From NCBI GenBank assembly GCA_017309275.1, contig JAFKLT010000039.1, forward strand, positions 31,746 through 95,745: DNA of 64,000 nucleotides, written 5' to 3'. A program made the position numbers and the translations under genes. Shown here piece after piece: positions 52,937 through 61,312 of this stretch. The DNA comes from Sphingomonadales bacterium (lineage in GTDB: Bacteria; Pseudomonadota; Alphaproteobacteria; Sphingomonadales; Sphingomonadaceae). The stretch's first letter is position 1. Every line of letters begins with the position of its first letter. The notes below the pieces were generated by a model. It was not told the DNA's origin, searched no databases, and saw nothing but the letters and a program-made list of their open reading frames with translations.

Positions 52937-53866
52937 ATGGTGCGGACCGTGAACCTCCGCCGCCTTCGCCATTTCGATACGCTCTATCGCCTGGGCAGCT
53001 ATGCGCGCGCCGCCGACGAGCTTGGCCTCACCCAGTCGGCGCTCACCCGCTCGATCCAGAAGCTGGAGGGGGAGCTTGGCACGACGCTGTTCGACCGCAC
53101 GACCCATTATGTCCGGCCGACAGGCGACGCCGACCGCCTGATCCGCTCGGCGCGCGACGTCATCGCCGCGTCGGCGAACCTCGAGCAGGAGGCGCGCGGC
53201 CTCGGCCATCCCAGCAGCGGCACCGTCGCGGTGGGCAGCGGACCGTACCCGCTGCAACCCTTGCTGACGCGCGCGATCGCCCGTTTCGCCGCCGTGCATC
53301 CCGGTGTGCGCGTCACCGTCACCGGCGGGCCGTCGGAGCAGTTGCTCGAAACATTGGTCGACCGCCGCCTCGACCTGGTTGTCTGCAACCGCGCGAAATT
53401 CGCCGCGTCGGGCCATGCCGACGAGGTGCTGTGCATCCCGCTGCCGCCGGAGCCGCTGATGCTCGTCTGTGCGCCCGATCATCCGCTTGCGAAGGGGCAG
53501 GGCGACAGCGCCGATTTCCCCTGGGCCTTGCCGCGACCCGCGCCGGGCAGCAACCTGCCCCGCGCGCTCCGCGCCCGCTTCGCCGCGGGCCAGTTTCCCG
53601 ATTATGAGCTGGATTCGACCGCGGCGTGCCTCGACATGGCGAAAAGCGGGCAGGCGATTACCGTCGTCCCGCGCGCGCTTGCGGTCGACAGCGGTCTTCA
53701 CATGATCGCGCTTCCCGCGACCGAGGTCACGCGCGACGCGATCCACCTCCTCCGCAACCGCAGCCGCAGCGCGCTGGTCGCCGCGTTCGTCGAGGTGCTG
53801 CGCGCCGTTGCTCAGGCGGAGGGGATCCCGGCAAACAGCGCCGCGTCCGCCGATCCCTCGCGATAA
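52937..53866 (+). CDS. LysR-family regulator
   Basis: About 309 residues from ATG 52937 (an upstream in-frame start at 52895 would intrude on the divergent promoter). HTH VNLRRLRHFDTLYRLGSYARAADELGLTQSALTRSIQKLEGELGTTLFDRTTHYVRPT; ligand domain with GTVAVGSGPYPLQPLLTRAIARFAAVHPGVRVTVTGG. Divergent from glpD, which it probably regulates. Its 3' end overlaps the convergent GH31 gene by 55 bases. Confidence 0.88.
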   Translation: MVRTVNLRRLRHFDTLYRLGSYARAADELGLTQSALTRSIQKLEGELGTTLFDRTTHYVRPTGDADRLIRSARDVIAASANLEQEARGLGHPSSGTVAVGSGPYPLQPLLTRAIARFAAVHPGVRVTVTGGPSEQLLETLVDRRLDLVVCNRAKFAASGHADEVLCIPLPPEPLMLVCAPDHPLAKGQGDSADFPWALPRPAPGSNLPRALRARFAAGQFPDYELDSTAACLDMAKSGQAITVVPRALAVDSGLHMIALPATEVTRDAIHLLRNRSRSALVAAFVEVLRAVAQAEGIPANSAASADPSR

Positions 53867-55821
53867 AAGACCGGCGGCTGCCCGAACGGCGCCGCGACCG
53901 TCACGTCGCTGCCGCCGACATAGGCGCGGCCCGACCAGACATGGACCCACGTCGCCCCGGCGGGCAGATAGGTGGTCCACTCGCGCTTCGCCGCCGCGAT
54001 CACCGGTGCGACCAGCAGGTCGGGGCCCAACAGATAGGCGGTCTGGATCGCATAGGTTTCGGGATCGTCCTCGAAATGCAGGAACAGCGGCCGCTGCACC
54101 GGCAGTCCGCTTTCCGACGCCTCGCGCGACAACCGCCGGATGTGAGGTGCCAGATGCGCATAGATCCGCGTCATCTTCGCAAAATGCGCCAGCAGCTCGG
54201 GGTCGTCGTCATACTGCACATTCTGCCGCGGCCGGTTCCCCTCATGCGTGCGGATCATCGCGGTAAAGGCCGACATCTCGGCCCAGCGCATCGCCAGTTC
54301 GGCATCACGCGTCGTGTCGAACAGGCTGGTATAGCCGCCGCAGTCGCTGTGATGATGCGCGTTGCCCAGCATCCCCGCCGACAGCGCGGCGCAGATCACC
54401 GTACCGATCCCGTCGTGCCGGCTGAAATCGACCGACTGGTCGCCCGCCCACAGCATCGGGCAATGGCCCTGTACCCCGGCGGCGCCCGATCGCATGAACA
54501 CCATCATCTCGCCGGTCTGGCCGCGCCCAGCGATGCCTCGCGCGTTGACCTCGCCCCACAGCGCGGGCCAGCGGTTGTGCGCCGTCATCCCGCTCTCGCC
54601 ATTGGCCAGCCGCACGTCGACTGGCAGATATTCGCCAAAGTCGGCCATCCAGCCCGAAAGGCCGAAATCGATCATCTTCTCGCCGATGATCGTGTCGGCG
54701 AACCAGGCAGCGGCGGCCGGGTTGGTAAAGTCGACATGCCCGCAATCGAACTCACCGAAATCAATGATATAGGGCTCGTCCCTGTCGGGGCGCATGACCA
54801 TGAAACCCTGCGCCGCCGCTTCGGCATAGAGCGGCCCGTCGACCGCCAGATAGGGGTTAACATAGCCCAGAAAACGGATGTCTCGCGCCTTCATCTCGGC
54901 GATCCGCGCGGGCAGGTCGGGATAGCGATCGGCATTCCACTGCCAGTCCCAGAACAGCCGGTTCCCGAAGCTGGTGATGCGCAGCCCCACCCAATCCTCG
55001 CACCACAGACCCGACACCGCGACCCCGGCATCTTCATAGGCCTTCAGCCGCGCAAAGCTGTTGTCGCCGTCCTTCAACCCGATGACCGCGCCTTTCAGCA
55101 GCCATTCGGGCAGCGGCGGCTGGCGTCCGAAGCGTTCGGATAGCGCCGATACCAGCTCGGCGAAGCGCGGCCGCGCCCATAGTTCGATCCGCGCGGGAAT
55201 CTCCCACACCTCGACCTCATGATGGCCGGCGGCGCGGAAATCGAACGCGGCATAGGCAAAGCTGTCGACATGCAGCGCATAGCGGCGCGAACTGATATAG
55301 GTCGGCTGCGGATAATTGGTGTGGGCATAGCTGCCGCCGCCGCCCTTGCGGTGCGCCTCGACCTGCTGGAACAATGGCGAGGCGGGGTCGCGCCCGACGC
55401 CGGGCTCGCTCGACCACAGCGAGAAATGCCGGCTTTTCAGGTCGAAATAGGAAAATTGCTCGCCGCCGCCCCACACATGCTCGTCGGCCGTCGCGTCTAT
55501 GCGCAGCCACAGCCGGTTCAGCGTTGGATCGAGCGCGGTCAGCGCGACGACCGCATTGTCGCCGTCGCCCGAAACCGTCGCTTCCAGCAGCCACGGCGCG
55601 CCCGGCGCCTCGGCCATGCGGACGACGTTGCCCGCGACCTCGACATGCATCAGCCCGCGGCGCTCGATCACGTCCTGCGATACGTCGAAATGGCCCAGTT
55701 TCGCATGGACATGCGGCTCGCCGCGCCCGACGAAGAAACAGGGCGCGGCCGCGCTGTGCGTCAGGATCGTCTGCCCGCCCAGGTAAAGGGCAAAACCGGT
55801 GTCGCGCGCCTCAAGCGCCAT
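53812..55821 (-). CDS. GH31 sulfoquinovosidase (YihQ/SmoI family)
   Basis: About 669 residues from ATG 55821. The sequence follows E. coli YihQ: LWCEDWVGLRITSFGNRLFWDWQWN, YVNPYLAVDGPLYAEAAAQGFMV, GWMADFGEYLPVDV (nucleophile Asp394), MLWAGDQSVDFS (acid/base Asp461), HHHSDCGGYTSLF and RTHEGNRPRQN. Lys250, Glu275, Arg288, Trp291 and Tyr497 match the K-E-R-W-Y set that recognises the sulfonate in Agrobacterium-type sulfoquinovosidases. It releases sulfoquinovose from sulfoquinovosyl glycerol or sulfolipid. No signal peptide is seen. It lies 179 bases downstream of a TonB receptor on the same strand. Confidence 0.92.
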   Translation of the reverse strand: MALEARDTGFALYLGGQTILTHSAAAPCFFVGRGEPHVHAKLGHFDVSQDVIERRGLMHVEVAGNVVRMAEAPGAPWLLEATVSGDGDNAVVALTALDPTLNRLWLRIDATADEHVWGGGEQFSYFDLKSRHFSLWSSEPGVGRDPASPLFQQVEAHRKGGGGSYAHTNYPQPTYISSRRYALHVDSFAYAAFDFRAAGHHEVEVWEIPARIELWARPRFAELVSALSERFGRQPPLPEWLLKGAVIGLKDGDNSFARLKAYEDAGVAVSGLWCEDWVGLRITSFGNRLFWDWQWNADRYPDLPARIAEMKARDIRFLGYVNPYLAVDGPLYAEAAAQGFMVMRPDRDEPYIIDFGEFDCGHVDFTNPAAAAWFADTIIGEKMIDFGLSGWMADFGEYLPVDVRLANGESGMTAHNRWPALWGEVNARGIAGRGQTGEMMVFMRSGAAGVQGHCPMLWAGDQSVDFSRHDGIGTVICAALSAGMLGNAHHHSDCGGYTSLFDTTRDAELAMRWAEMSAFTAMIRTHEGNRPRQNVQYDDDPELLAHFAKMTRIYAHLAPHIRRLSREASESGLPVQRPLFLHFEDDPETYAIQTAYLLGPDLLVAPVIAAAKREWTTYLPAGATWVHVWSGRAYVGGSDVTVAAPFGQPPVFYREGSADAALFAGIPSA

Positions 55822-55851
55822 GGGGAGCATCCTTTCGCACATCTTTTACGA

Positions 55852-55963
55852 TCCTCCCCGCCGTAACGCGATGGGGAGGGGCCATCCGCGGGATGGTGGA
55901 GGGGCCGCGACGTCGCGTCAAAGCCCCTCCGTCGGCGTTTCACGCCATATTCTCACGCCATCT
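55852..55963. repeat. repeated TCCTCCCCG / GGGGAGG intergenic element
   Basis: Contains CCTCCCCGCC, GATGGGGAGGGGCC and GGATGGTGGAGGGGCCGCG. Very similar wording occurs at 58916-58953 (CCTCCCCGTCGCGTGGCG then GGGGTGGAGGGGCC). A second dispersed palindromic family distinct from the CCCGGA type. Confidence 0.6.
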
Positions 55964-55991
55964 CCTCCCCATGCCGTGCGGCACGGGGAGG
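55964..55991 (-). terminator. candidate terminator hairpin after the TonB receptor gene
   Basis: CCTCCCC and GGGGAGG pair around an inner TGCC/GGCA stem, forming a strong 28-base hairpin nine bases past the receptor stop. It would separate the receptor from the sulfoquinovosidase gene, at least partly. No clear U-run. Confidence 0.55.
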
Positions 55992-55999
55992 ATATTCGA

Positions 56000-58318
56000 T
56001 CAGAAGTTCACGCGGCCCGTGACGCCGAAATAGCGTTCGGCATCGCGCGGGGTGATCTGGCGCATGAAGCTGGTGCCGTTCGGGATCCGCTGGATCACGA
56101 ACTGCTTGTCGGTCAGGTTCTTGACGATGAACGACAGGCTGTACTTGTCGTCCGACGTGCTGACGCGCAGCCCGGCATCCCAGATGGCATAGGCGTTCTG
56201 GAACGCATTGGGGTTCTGGTTGATGTCGAAATTGGTCTTGCTCTGATAGACGAGCGAGCTGTTCAGATCGACGTTGAAACCCTCGATATTCAGCGGCAGG
56301 CGCCAATCCATCGTCACCGTGCCCTTGTACTTGGGAGCAAAGGGCAGGGGCTTGCCGTTGATCGCGTCGGCACAGGTCACCGCCGCGCCTGCGGGACAGA
56401 TGAACTTGTTGATGTGCGCGTCGGTATAGTTGAAGCCGCCCGAGAGCGAGAAGTCATCGGTGATCGCCGCGTTGAAATCCATCTCGATGCCGCGCGTCGA
56501 CACCGAACCGGCGTTGGTCAGGCGAGTGACGACCTGGCCTGCGACGATATCCAGGAAGTTCGCCTGGTAATTGTCGTACTTGGCGTAAAAGGTTGCCAGG
56601 TTCAGCGTCAGGCGACGGTCAAACAGCCGCATCTTCAGACCCGCTTCATAGGCGTTCGACTTTTCGGGGTCGATGCGGCCGGTGTCGCGCGCCAGCATGT
56701 TGAAGAAGATGTTGAGCGCCGGACCCTTGTAGCCGCGGGTATAGGTGGCATAGGCGACAATATCGTCGCTCAGGTCGTATTGCAGGCCCGCATTGCCCGA
56801 CCAGCCATTGTCCTTGATCGACCCGGTGGAGGCGAACGCCGGGTTGACGCCGGTAAAGGCGGTCAGCGACGTCGATCGGCGCGCAAAGTCATAGCTGACC
56901 TTGTCCTCGGTATAACGCAGGCCCAGGATGCCGCGGAAGGCGTCGGTAAAGTTGAACGTGCCCTGGCCGAACGCCGAATAGCTGGTCAGCTTCGTCGTAA
57001 AGTCCGCATTGCCTTCGTTGGTGGTATAGGTCGACGATCCCTGGGCGCAGGGGGTCAGCCCGCCCACGGTGGGCAGCGTCGACGCGGTGCAGGCCGTGAC
57101 CGTGCGGTTGAAGAAATCGACTTCCTTCGTGCGATAGTAATAAAGCCCCGCAACATATTCGAAGAACTGCGGATTTGCCGATGCCAGGCGCAGTTCCTGC
57201 GTGAACTGATCGAATTTCAGGTCGCCGCGATCGTGCGACCGGACGTCGCCCGCCGCGGTGCCGGTGTTGACATATTTCGGCGAATCCGACCGGAAATCGC
57301 CGTCGCGCTGCTGGAAATTATACCAGTGACGATAGGCGGTGATCGACGTCAGCGTCGCGCCGCCCAGGTCCAGGTCGAACTGACCCGACACGCCGCTGTT
57401 CTTGTCCTTGGTATAAGGATCCAGGTCGTTGTCGATATTCTTGTTCTTGCCGTCCAGCACCAGCGGAGCCAGGCTGGGGATGAACACAGCATTGTTGAAC
57501 GCGGAGGAAAAGACCGTGCCGATGCTGTCGGCATAGCCATTGTCGCTGTTCTTCGAATAATCGGCGATCAGCGTGATCTTCAGCGCATCGGTCGGCTCGG
57601 CGATCAGCTTGCCGCGCACGCCCCAATGTTCGTACCCGTTGACCTTGTGGTTGTTGAACACGTTGCGGCCGTTGCCGTCGAACTGCGACCAGAATCCGGT
57701 GACCGACGCGCGGACGCTGTCGGACAGCGGTCCGCCGACGCTGCCGCGGATGCGATATTCATTGCCCTGATACCACGCCGCGTCGACATAGCCGCCCAGC
57801 TCGTTGCCGGGTTCGCGCGATATGATGTTGATCACGCCCGCGCTGGCGTTCTTGCCGAACAGGCTGCCCTGCGGACCGCGCAGCACTTCGATCCGTTCGA
57901 CGTCCAGAAAGTCCGACGTCTGCTGGCCGGTACGGGCATAGACCACGCCGTCGATGACGGTGGACACCGACGGTTCGACGCCCGACGAAAAGCTGATCGT
58001 GCCGACGCCGCGGATCGACAGCGCCGAATCCTTGTTGGTGTTGCCCTTGCGAAAGGTCAGGGTGGGGACGCGCTGGAAAAGCTGCTCGGCCGAATTGACG
58101 TTCGAACGCTCCAACTGGTCGCCGGACACGACCGAAATGGCGACGGGAACATCCTGCAAATTCTGCTCGCGCTTTTGCGCGGTGACGATGATGTCGGTGG
58201 TGGCGAAGGGCGCATCGGCCTCGGCGGCGCTCCCTTGGGCGTGGGCCGGGACGGCGGCCAGCGCCATTCCCAATGCCGATGTGACCGCGAGATACGCTTT
58301 GGCGTTCGACGAAACCAT
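56000..58318 (-). CDS. TonB-dependent outer-membrane receptor of the sulfoquinovose-type island
   Basis: About 772 residues from ATG 58318, with GGGAGGA seven bases upstream. Signal peptide (MVSSNAKAYLAVTSALGMALAAVPAHA), plug with TDIIVTAQKREQNLQDVPVAISVVSGDQLERSNVNSAEQLFQRVPTLTFRKG and LDVERIEVLRGPQGSLFGKNASAGVINIISREPG, barrel ending FGVTGRVNF with terminal Phe. Placed directly upstream of the sulfoquinovosidase; probable uptake of sulfoquinovosyl glycerol or sulfoquinovose across the outer membrane (inference). Confidence 0.93.
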   Translation of the reverse strand: MVSSNAKAYLAVTSALGMALAAVPAHAQGSAAEADAPFATTDIIVTAQKREQNLQDVPVAISVVSGDQLERSNVNSAEQLFQRVPTLTFRKGNTNKDSALSIRGVGTISFSSGVEPSVSTVIDGVVYARTGQQTSDFLDVERIEVLRGPQGSLFGKNASAGVINIISREPGNELGGYVDAAWYQGNEYRIRGSVGGPLSDSVRASVTGFWSQFDGNGRNVFNNHKVNGYEHWGVRGKLIAEPTDALKITLIADYSKNSDNGYADSIGTVFSSAFNNAVFIPSLAPLVLDGKNKNIDNDLDPYTKDKNSGVSGQFDLDLGGATLTSITAYRHWYNFQQRDGDFRSDSPKYVNTGTAAGDVRSHDRGDLKFDQFTQELRLASANPQFFEYVAGLYYYRTKEVDFFNRTVTACTASTLPTVGGLTPCAQGSSTYTTNEGNADFTTKLTSYSAFGQGTFNFTDAFRGILGLRYTEDKVSYDFARRSTSLTAFTGVNPAFASTGSIKDNGWSGNAGLQYDLSDDIVAYATYTRGYKGPALNIFFNMLARDTGRIDPEKSNAYEAGLKMRLFDRRLTLNLATFYAKYDNYQANFLDIVAGQVVTRLTNAGSVSTRGIEMDFNAAITDDFSLSGGFNYTDAHINKFICPAGAAVTCADAINGKPLPFAPKYKGTVTMDWRLPLNIEGFNVDLNSSLVYQSKTNFDINQNPNAFQNAYAIWDAGLRVSTSDDKYSLSFIVKNLTDKQFVIQRIPNGTSFMRQITPRDAERYFGVTGRVNF

Positions 58319-58355
58319 CTTCAAATCCTCCCTTGCATGCGCTGCCGGATCATTA

Positions 58356-58376
58356 TGTCAATCTATTTGATTGACA
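58356..58376. promoter_or_regulatory. inverted repeat and promoter region of the TonB receptor gene
   Basis: TGTCAATC and GATTGACA are perfect 8-base arms around TATTT, 38 bases before the receptor start. On the minus strand TTGTCA followed after 16 bases by TAATGA gives a plausible -35/-10 pair overlapping the repeat. It does not match the LacI-type sites of the island, so another regulator may act here. Confidence 0.55.
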
Positions 58377-58391
58377 ATTGCGAGGCGATCC

Positions 58392-58461
58392 ATGCGCGCA
58401 ATTATGATTGTGGTCCAATAGAGAAATGTCGTGATGTCATGTCTAGATGCTATGACTTACG
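58392..58461 (+). repeat. imperfect direct repeat, copy 1
   Basis: Begins ATGCGCGCAATTATGATTG and continues with GTCCAATAGAGAAATGTCG and ATGCTATGAC. Copy 2 is at 58637-58702 with roughly three quarters of bases identical. Both keep ATTG-GTCCAAT and AAATGTCG. Confidence 0.65.
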
Positions 58462-58636
58462 CGACAATGCGCGGCGCGGTGCGATCACGTCCCGATGGTA
58501 TCTGGAATTCGTCATCCGCAACCTCCCCACGTCGTGACGGATCGTTCGTCCGCTTCGACTTTCAGGCCGCGGCCAGGGCATCGCCCACGGCCGCGAATCG
58601 TCTGACCGGCGCCTTCACCCGTCAGCCTCTATAGGG

Positions 58637-58702
58637 ATGCGCGCCATTATCATTGCAGTCCAATCAAGAAATGTCGGTATCATATGTCCAAATGCTATGA
58701 CC
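58637..58702 (+). repeat. imperfect direct repeat, copy 2
   Basis: Begins ATGCGCGCCATTATCATTG and continues with GTCCAATCAAGAAATGTCG and ATGCTATGAC. See copy 1. Possible tandem control regions or a remnant of duplication. Confidence 0.65.
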
Positions 58703-58827
58703 TCATCGATGACCGACCGGGACAGCAATTGTCGCGACATTGTCCGCACATCGATGGCCGGCCCGCCTGCTGGGTAGAGAGGGGGCTCGCAATAAGGTCG
58801 GAAGCAGAGTTTGGGTCGCAAATCATC

Positions 58828-58906
58828 GTCACCCAGGGCTTGACCCGGGGGCCCGCTTTTCACCGTCGCTCAGCGGGATCCCGGGTCAGACCCGGGATGA
58901 CGACGG
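58828..58906. repeat. intergenic palindromic element (CCCGGG type)
   Basis: CGTCACCCAGGGCTTGACC and the opposing GGGTCAGACCCGGGATGAC are the arms. Same family as 44107-44186; a single-arm relative (CGTCATCCCCGGCTCGACG) is at 60251-60298. Confidence 0.7.
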
Positions 58907-59161
58907 CGCGAATATCCTCCCCGTCGCGTGGCGATGGGGTGGAGGGGCCGCCTAACAGTACTTTCGCCAGCGCCCCACGCGATCTCCGGCGCCAGCATAC
59001 CCATGTGATCCCCGGCGAAGGGTGTCGCAGCGGGTGCGGACGATCCACGGCATCGGCGCGAGAGCCGATTGTCTGCTTCCGGGGTCACAACTGAGGCAAG
59101 CCGACGCAGTCATGCTCGGCAATGTTCGAGGGCTAGCCGCGCAGCATCCCGGAATGGCTGG

Positions 59162-59196
59162 TTGACAATTGCTGTATTGTCCATGCAATACAGCAA
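59162..59196 (+). promoter_or_regulatory. promoter with perfect palindromic operator before the CPBP protease gene
   Basis: TTGACA at 59162-59167 is followed after 17 bases by GCAATA. Inside and over this lies a perfect inverted repeat, TTGCTGTATTG (59169-59179) and CAATACAGCAA (59186-59196), spacer six. A bound TetR/MarR-like or similar repressor would cover the -10 region. Transcription from here implies the downstream ATG 59225 as start. Confidence 0.7.
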
Positions 59197-59224
59197 CGTA
59201 ATTTCACTGGTATCGCGAGCTCGC

Positions 59225-60178
59225 ATGGAACGACAATCGATCGATAAGCCGGACATCATCGCCGCACCCGAGCCAATCGGGGGACGCTCCAAGATCGCGT
59301 TCCTCACCAGTCTATGGCCGGTAAGGCTGATTGCCTATCTGGGCGCTTTGATGCTGGTGGTTGTCTTCACGAGGCTCGTTTCGCTCCCGCTCGTTCCGGC
59401 AGCATCGGCTCCGGCACATGAAGCGATCGCGACGGTTCGCAATCTTCTTCAAACGGTCGCCATGATCGCCGCCTATTCCTTTGTGGCTTCCAGGCTGGAG
59501 AGCCGGAACGTGACCGAGACGGCTATCCGTGGAGCAGCGACCGCGTTCCTTCTGGGCCTTGCGATGGGTGTCGGCCTGATCGTTTCGGCTTATGTTGCCC
59601 TGTACGGATTGGGGGTCGCCGAGTTTCGTGCCGGAACCGACGTATCCGGGATTGTGATGGCCATATTGAAACCCGGCGTCGTCGGGAAGCTCGAAGAGCT
59701 GGTCTTTCGCGTTATCCTGTTCCGGATACTCCAGCATATGTCGGGAACTTTTGTGGCTGTCCTGATTTCCGCAAGCCTTTTCGGACTGGCCCACATCGCA
59801 AACCCTGGCGCTACCCCGCTCGCCATGACGTTTCTGGCCGTCGAAATGGGCGTGTTTCTGGCGCTGGTCTATGTGCTGACGCAAAGCCTCTGGGTCGTGG
59901 CCGGCAGTCACATGGGTTGGAACTTTGCACTTGGTTTCGTCTTCGGCAGCGACGTGTCCGGCCTCGAGTCACCAAACGCCATGATGGTGACAACCCTCCG
60001 AGGGTCAGACTTGTTGACGGGCGGCGCATTCGGACCGGAAGGCTCGATCGTCACACTCGTGGTCAGCCTCGTCGCGATATCCGTCGCTGCCTGGCTCATA
60101 GCCCGCAGAAACTTGTGGCAGCCCGCGAAGTTCGAACTACGCGCAGGGCCTTCGCCGGCAAAGAAGATGCTCGGATAG
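59225..60178 (+). CDS. CPBP-family intramembrane metalloprotease (CAAX protease-like)
   Basis: About 317 residues from ATG 59225; the in-frame ATG 59183 lies inside the operator. About seven or eight membrane helices. Motif 1 KLEELVFRVILFR (Glu-Glu and Arg), motif 2 SLFGLAHIANPG (His) and motif 3 GSHMGWNFALGFVFG (His and Asn) are all present, so it should be an active membrane protease of the CPBP/Abi group. Members act in bacteriocin self-immunity or membrane protein processing; its substrate is unknown. Confidence 0.85.
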   Translation: MERQSIDKPDIIAAPEPIGGRSKIAFLTSLWPVRLIAYLGALMLVVVFTRLVSLPLVPAASAPAHEAIATVRNLLQTVAMIAAYSFVASRLESRNVTETAIRGAATAFLLGLAMGVGLIVSAYVALYGLGVAEFRAGTDVSGIVMAILKPGVVGKLEELVFRVILFRILQHMSGTFVAVLISASLFGLAHIANPGATPLAMTFLAVEMGVFLALVYVLTQSLWVVAGSHMGWNFALGFVFGSDVSGLESPNAMMVTTLRGSDLLTGGAFGPEGSIVTLVVSLVAISVAAWLIARRNLWQPAKFELRAGPSPAKKMLG

Positions 60179-60250
60179 TTGCTCTAGCTTACGCTGAATT
60201 CTGGTCGCGGCTATTATCCGACAGCTTATTTTACCCCCGGGATTGCGACA

Positions 60251-60298
60251 CGTCATCCCCGGCTCGACGGGATCCCGCTTCTCGCCGCCGCTCAGGAC
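60251..60298. repeat. single-arm relic of the CCCGGG palindromic family
   Basis: CGTCATCCCCGGCTCGACG followed by GGATCCCG and CTCAGGACGACG. It resembles one arm plus centre of 58828-58906 and runs up to the LysR stop. Confidence 0.45.
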
Positions 60299-61212
60299 GA
60301 CGAAATCACCTTCCGTACATGCGCCAGGCACGCCGCGGTTTCGCGCTGCACGTCGGCGTTCAGCCAGGCTACGATCTCCGGCGTCGGGCCGATGTCGGGC
60401 TCCAGCAACGCAAAGTCCAGATAGACGGGCGGCGCGATCGGGCGGATCGCGACGTTCAGGCGGTGGAACAGCGGCGCGCTGAACGGTTCGGCGATCGATA
60501 CGCCCAGACCAGCCTCGACGAACGCGTACAGGATTTGCGAATGCTGCGTTTCCAGGCGTCGCGACACCGGGATGCCCGACGTTTCCAGCGCGGCGTCGAT
60601 GCCGTTCCACAGCGCGTCGGCCTCGTGCATCGGGCCGATGAACTCCTCGCCCGCCAAGTCCGCGACCGCCAGTTGCTCGCGCGCCGCCAGCGGGTGACTG
60701 GCGGGCAGGATGCAGACATATTCGGCGCGCGCCAGCAGGGTCGACCTTATGCCTTCGCGGCCCTGAACATCGACGCCGATGCCCAGGTCGGCCTGGCCCA
60801 GGAACACGCGTTCCTCGATCGCGCGCTGGCCGAGCGACTCCACCGTGATCTTGATGTCGGGGTACAGGATGCGAAAGCGCGCGATCACCGCCGGCAATAT
60901 CGCCATCGCGATCGCCGCCAGCGCCGCGATCCGGACCGTGCCCACCGGATGCGCGCGGATACGCCGCGCCGCCTGGTCGAGCAGGTCCAGGCCCGCGTAG
61001 CTGCGCCGCACTGCTTCGTACAGCGCCTGCGCCTGCGCCGTGGGGTGCACGCGCGCGCCGCGCCGGTCGAACAGCCGGAAACCGACCGCGCGCTCCATAT
61101 CGGCGATCAGCCGGCTCACCGACGGCTGGCTGATGTTGAGCATCGATGCCGCGGCGGTAATCCCCCCGCTCATCATGACGGCGCGAAACGCCTCGACCTG
61201 TCTCATTCGCAT
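60292..61212 (-). CDS. LysR-family regulator
   Basis: About 306 residues from ATG 61212 (or 61206). HTH MRMRQVEAFRAVMMSGGITAAASMLNISQPSVSRLIADMERAVGFRLFDRRGARVHPT; ligand domain with GTVRIAALAAIAMAILPAVIARFRILYPDIKITVESLGQRAIEERVFLGQADLGIG. Divergent from the dioxygenase-like gene across 100 bases, with a GCCATA/TATGGC inverted repeat immediately upstream. Confidence 0.9.
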   Translation of the reverse strand: MRMRQVEAFRAVMMSGGITAAASMLNISQPSVSRLIADMERAVGFRLFDRRGARVHPTAQAQALYEAVRRSYAGLDLLDQAARRIRAHPVGTVRIAALAAIAMAILPAVIARFRILYPDIKITVESLGQRAIEERVFLGQADLGIGVDVQGREGIRSTLLARAEYVCILPASHPLAAREQLAVADLAGEEFIGPMHEADALWNGIDAALETSGIPVSRRLETQHSQILYAFVEAGLGVSIAEPFSAPLFHRLNVAIRPIAPPVYLDFALLEPDIGPTPEIVAWLNADVQRETAACLAHVRKVISSS

Positions 61213-61214
61213 AG

Positions 61215-61235
61215 GCCATAGTATAGACGTATGGC
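61215..61235. promoter_or_regulatory. candidate LysR-type binding site
   Basis: Inverted repeat GCCATA-N9-TATGGC, fitting the T-N11-A/ATA-TAT pattern of LysR boxes, three bases upstream of the LysR start and 78 before the dioxygenase-like start. Confidence 0.55.
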
Positions 61236-61312
61236 TGTGGGATGCAATTCGATTGGATACGATGGATGTACTTACGCTACGTGGCATTTTAACAAACATC
61301 GGGAGAGACAAG

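Larger units (their letters stand above)
58377..59161. other. non-coding stretch of about 780 bases
   Basis: I find no convincing gene. It holds two related ~65-base segments (58392-58461 and 58637-58702), one CCCGGG-type palindromic element (58828-58906) and one TCCTCCCCG-type element (58916-58953). Short open frames here have no ribosome site or recognisable content. Confidence 0.7.

Noticed and set aside
55799-58537. Open frame of 912 codons on the plus strand
   Set aside because: It is antisense to the TonB receptor, whose signal peptide, plug and barrel motifs are convincing.
58615-58863. Possible 82-residue gene on the minus strand in the long intergenic gap
   Set aside because: It spans repeat copy 2, lacks a ribosome site and has no recognisable sequence features.
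44107-58906. CRISPR array suggested by recurring GC-rich repeats
   Set aside because: The repeats are dispersed, inverted and of unequal length, with no regular spacers and no cas genes.
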